From the NCBI RefSeq assembly GCF_900302445.1, contig NZ_ONZF01000010.1, positions 1-64,000 of the forward strand: DNA of 64,000 bases. Direction: 5' to 3'. Made by a program: the position numbers and the translations under genes. Shown here in pieces: positions 62,484-64,000 of the stretch. Every line of letters starts with the position of its first letter. Position 1 is the stretch's first letter. This DNA comes from Palleronia abyssalis (GTDB lineage Bacteria > Pseudomonadota > Alphaproteobacteria > Rhodobacterales > Rhodobacteraceae). The notes below the pieces were generated by a model. That model saw only the letters and a list, made by a program, of their open reading frames with translations. It was not told where the DNA came from and searched no databases.

Positions 62484-63017
62484 ATGAAGACATCGTTCAA
62501 AACTTGCACCCTCGCGGCAGCGCTCATCTTGTCCGCCCTCTCCGCGCATGCGTCCGATGGCAAAAGCCAGCAACCCCATCTGAGGGCCTACGACCTTCCG
62601 GACCATGACCCGATCGGAGAACCCCCCGGCGATGCCACGCCCGACAGGACGGTCGACATCACGGTCAGGGAGACCGGAAGCGGTTACATGCTCTTTGATC
62701 CGGATGCGCTTCACATCGAGAACGGAGCGGTTGTCCGCTTTCGGGTCACGAACTCCGGCAAACTCGATCACACTTTCTTTCTCGGCTCCTTCGATGAAGT
62801 CACCGAAAACCGGCAATGGATGCAGGAGCATCCGGACATGACCCATGACGCCGCCAACTTCATATCGATACCCAGCGGTGAAACCGGGGAACTGATCTGG
62901 AAGTTTTCAGACGTGACCAATCTGGAATTTGCCTGTCTGGTCCCCGGCCACAGAGATGCCGGGATGTGGGGGGTCATCATCGTGCATGATCACCTCGCCT
63001 CACCCGCCGGATATTGA
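62484..63017 (+). CDS. Secreted cupredoxin-like protein, second copy
   Basis: A 177-residue paralogue of the previous protein with signal peptide (cut near AHASDG) and conserved type 1 copper ligands: FRVTNSGKLDHTFFLG (His), CLVPGHRDAGMW (Cys, His, Met). It lacks the Met-rich loop of the first copy. It lies beyond a terminator-like hairpin, so it may have its own promoter. Ends 10 bases before the ABC transporter gene. Confidence 0.85.
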   Translation: MKTSFKTCTLAAALILSALSAHASDGKSQQPHLRAYDLPDHDPIGEPPGDATPDRTVDITVRETGSGYMLFDPDALHIENGAVVRFRVTNSGKLDHTFFLGSFDEVTENRQWMQEHPDMTHDAANFISIPSGETGELIWKFSDVTNLEFACLVPGHRDAGMWGVIIVHDHLASPAGY

Positions 63018-63027
63018 GCGCGCTCCA

Positions 63028-64000
63028 ATGTCGCTGATGGACAGGTATCACGTCCTCGTACATGACGTCTCCGCCCTCTTCGGATACGATTACAATGATA
63101 CGACGCCGGACTGGGTTCATCCGTTCATTCACCTCATTCTGGTCCTGGCGCCGGGATTGCTGATCGGCGTCGCCCTCTATCTCGTCCTGCGCGGTATCCT
63201 GCGGCTCTGGAGCCGCCCGGCAAAACCGGTCGCGCGCATGAACCACGTGAGGGGGCTTGATGCCGGGTTGTTCAGCTCGGTCCTGCGCTACACCAGACGG
63301 CAGCAGGCGCAGATGATCATGCTGAGCCTTCTCGCGCTTCCGATCCTGTATCTGACCTTGGAACTGCCCAAGCAGATCGTGAACAATGCGCTGGAATCCG
63401 CGACTTTCCCGGTCGAGGTTCTGGGCCAGAGTTTGGATCAGGTCATATTCCTGCTGCTGCTTTGCGGGCTGTATTTGCTGTCGATCAGCCTGAACGGACT
63501 CATCAAATACACGCTCAACGTCTTCAAGGGCTATATGGCGGAGCGGTTTCTCCGACGCTTCAGGCTGCTGATCTATCGGCGGTGGCGCTCGGATGCGGAG
63601 GCGTCCGAGCAAAGCGAGATCGTCCCAATACTCGCACAGGAAGTGGAACCCATCGGCGGCTTCGCGGCCGAAGTCCTGACCCTGCCGGTTTTGCAGGGTG
63701 GCACGCTTTTCACCATTCTGCTGTTCATGTTCATTCAGGACCCGATCCTGGGTGCCGCCGCGCTGACCGTGTTGCCCATTCAGCTTATTCTGCTCCCGAA
63801 GCTGCAGCGCCGGGTGAACACCCTGTCGCGTATCCGGATCAAAGAGGTCCGCGATCTTGGCAGGCAACTGAGCGAGCAGTTGCGCGAACGACAGGGCGCC
63901 TCGTCCGGCCTGTCGGCGGCGGGCGCTAGTTTCAAGGCGCTGGAGCAGGTACGCAGAAGGATCTTTCGTCTCAAGTTCTTCATCAAGGCGCTCAACAACT
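63028..64000 (+). CDS. ABC transporter membrane-domain protein, runs off right edge
   Basis: A reading frame of at least 324 codons, open at the window end. Starts MSLMDRYHVLVHDVSALFGY. Contains membrane segments at about 28-55 (FIHLILVLAPGLLIGVALYL), 95-112 (MIMLSLLALPILYLTLEL), 140-158 and 220-260, with the pattern of an ABC exporter transmembrane domain (RRQQAQMIMLSLLALPILY, RRFRLLIYRRWRSD, LQRRVNTLSRIRIKEVRDLGRQLSEQL). The ATP-binding domain would lie beyond 64000. It follows the cupredoxin gene closely and is likely in the same transcription unit; substrate unknown. Confidence 0.8.
   Translation, partial: MSLMDRYHVLVHDVSALFGYDYNDTTPDWVHPFIHLILVLAPGLLIGVALYLVLRGILRLWSRPAKPVARMNHVRGLDAGLFSSVLRYTRRQQAQMIMLSLLALPILYLTLELPKQIVNNALESATFPVEVLGQSLDQVIFLLLLCGLYLLSISLNGLIKYTLNVFKGYMAERFLRRFRLLIYRRWRSDAEASEQSEIVPILAQEVEPIGGFAAEVLTLPVLQGGTLFTILLFMFIQDPILGAAALTVLPIQLILLPKLQRRVNTLSRIRIKEVRDLGRQLSEQLRERQGASSGLSAAGASFKALEQVRRRIFRLKFFIKALNN

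Noticed and set aside
1..64000. CRISPR arrays, tRNA and rRNA genes
   Set aside because: I saw no regularly spaced repeat arrays with spacers, no tRNA cloverleaf or CCA-end pattern and no rRNA-like stretch; a dedicated scan would be more sensitive.

Overview
The window is part of an extrachromosomal replicon (plasmid or chromid) from a Rhodobacterales-type alphaproteobacterium. The evidence is a complete repABC operon on the minus strand with its antisense RNA and two identical 16-bp palindromes (putative parS), an ArdC/ParB-like backbone gene set of the kind common on Roseobacter-group plasmids, a PrlF-YhaV toxin-antitoxin pair, and high-GC genes with alphaproteobacterial-style mer, copper and cytochrome genes. 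Species assignment is not possible from the sequence alone.

Layout. 0-1.3 kb: two toxin-antitoxin loci, one running off the left edge. 1.4-7.0 kb: minus-strand backbone genes (unknown proteins, a 660-aa ParB-like protein, DUF3768, ArdC-like antirestriction protein). 7.3-8.5 kb: a Fic protein. 8.6-12.3 kb: parS-like sites, repC, ctRNA, repB, repA and control sites. 12.5-14.7 kb: a long serine resolvase divergent from a DUF1612-like HTH protein. 14.8-20.6 kb: a rhodanese remnant, an arsenite-permease pseudogene and a mercury operon (merR; merT, merP, merF-like, two flavin disulfide reductases). 20.9-31.1 kb: a metal/envelope region with a sialidase-like propeller, a broken multicopper oxidase, DUF3047, lgt, a Crp/Fnr regulator, a broken CDF transporter and a copper P-type ATPase. 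31.2-41.5 kb: a Rieske protein, TVP38 protein, CueO-like oxidase, rhodanese, Met-rich EF-hand protein, divergent from ccmF-ccmG-ccmH-ccmI, then small copper-island proteins. 41.6-49.6 kb: a response regulator/histidine kinase, two L,D-transpeptidases, four c-type cytochromes, a multicopper oxidase and a DsbA-like protein. 49.6-57 kb: copper chaperone, CopA, CueR, a DUF305 protein, a frameshifted glutaredoxin-MauE gene and a DsbD/ScsB-like reductase. 57.1-57.9 kb: an IS6-family element that has cut a glycosyltransferase. 58.9-64 kb: pcoA/copA and copB-like genes, two cupredoxins and the start of an ABC transporter.

How the parts fit. The 20.9-64 kb part reads as one large copper-handling island. 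It has two regulatory layers visible in the DNA: CueR/MerR-type promoters with 19-bp spacers at the two copper ATPases, and a 20-bp tandem-repeat motif (two TACA-centred half sites 10 bp apart) found at eight loci, in front of the response-regulator gene itself and most periplasmic copper, cytochrome-maturation and disulfide genes. I infer that this motif is the binding site of the encoded OmpR-family regulator. Together the genes suggest Cu(I) export to the periplasm, oxidation by multicopper oxidases linked to c-type cytochromes, a dedicated cytochrome c assembly set (ccmFGHI), periplasmic thiol repair, and cell-wall crosslinking by L,D-transpeptidases.

An unusual number of genes in the accessory region carry single nonsense codons or small indels (arsenite permease, one multicopper oxidase, a CDF transporter, an L,D-transpeptidase signal peptide, a glutaredoxin-MauE gene, a secreted unknown). 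Either this island is decaying or the assembly has residual errors; reads would settle it.
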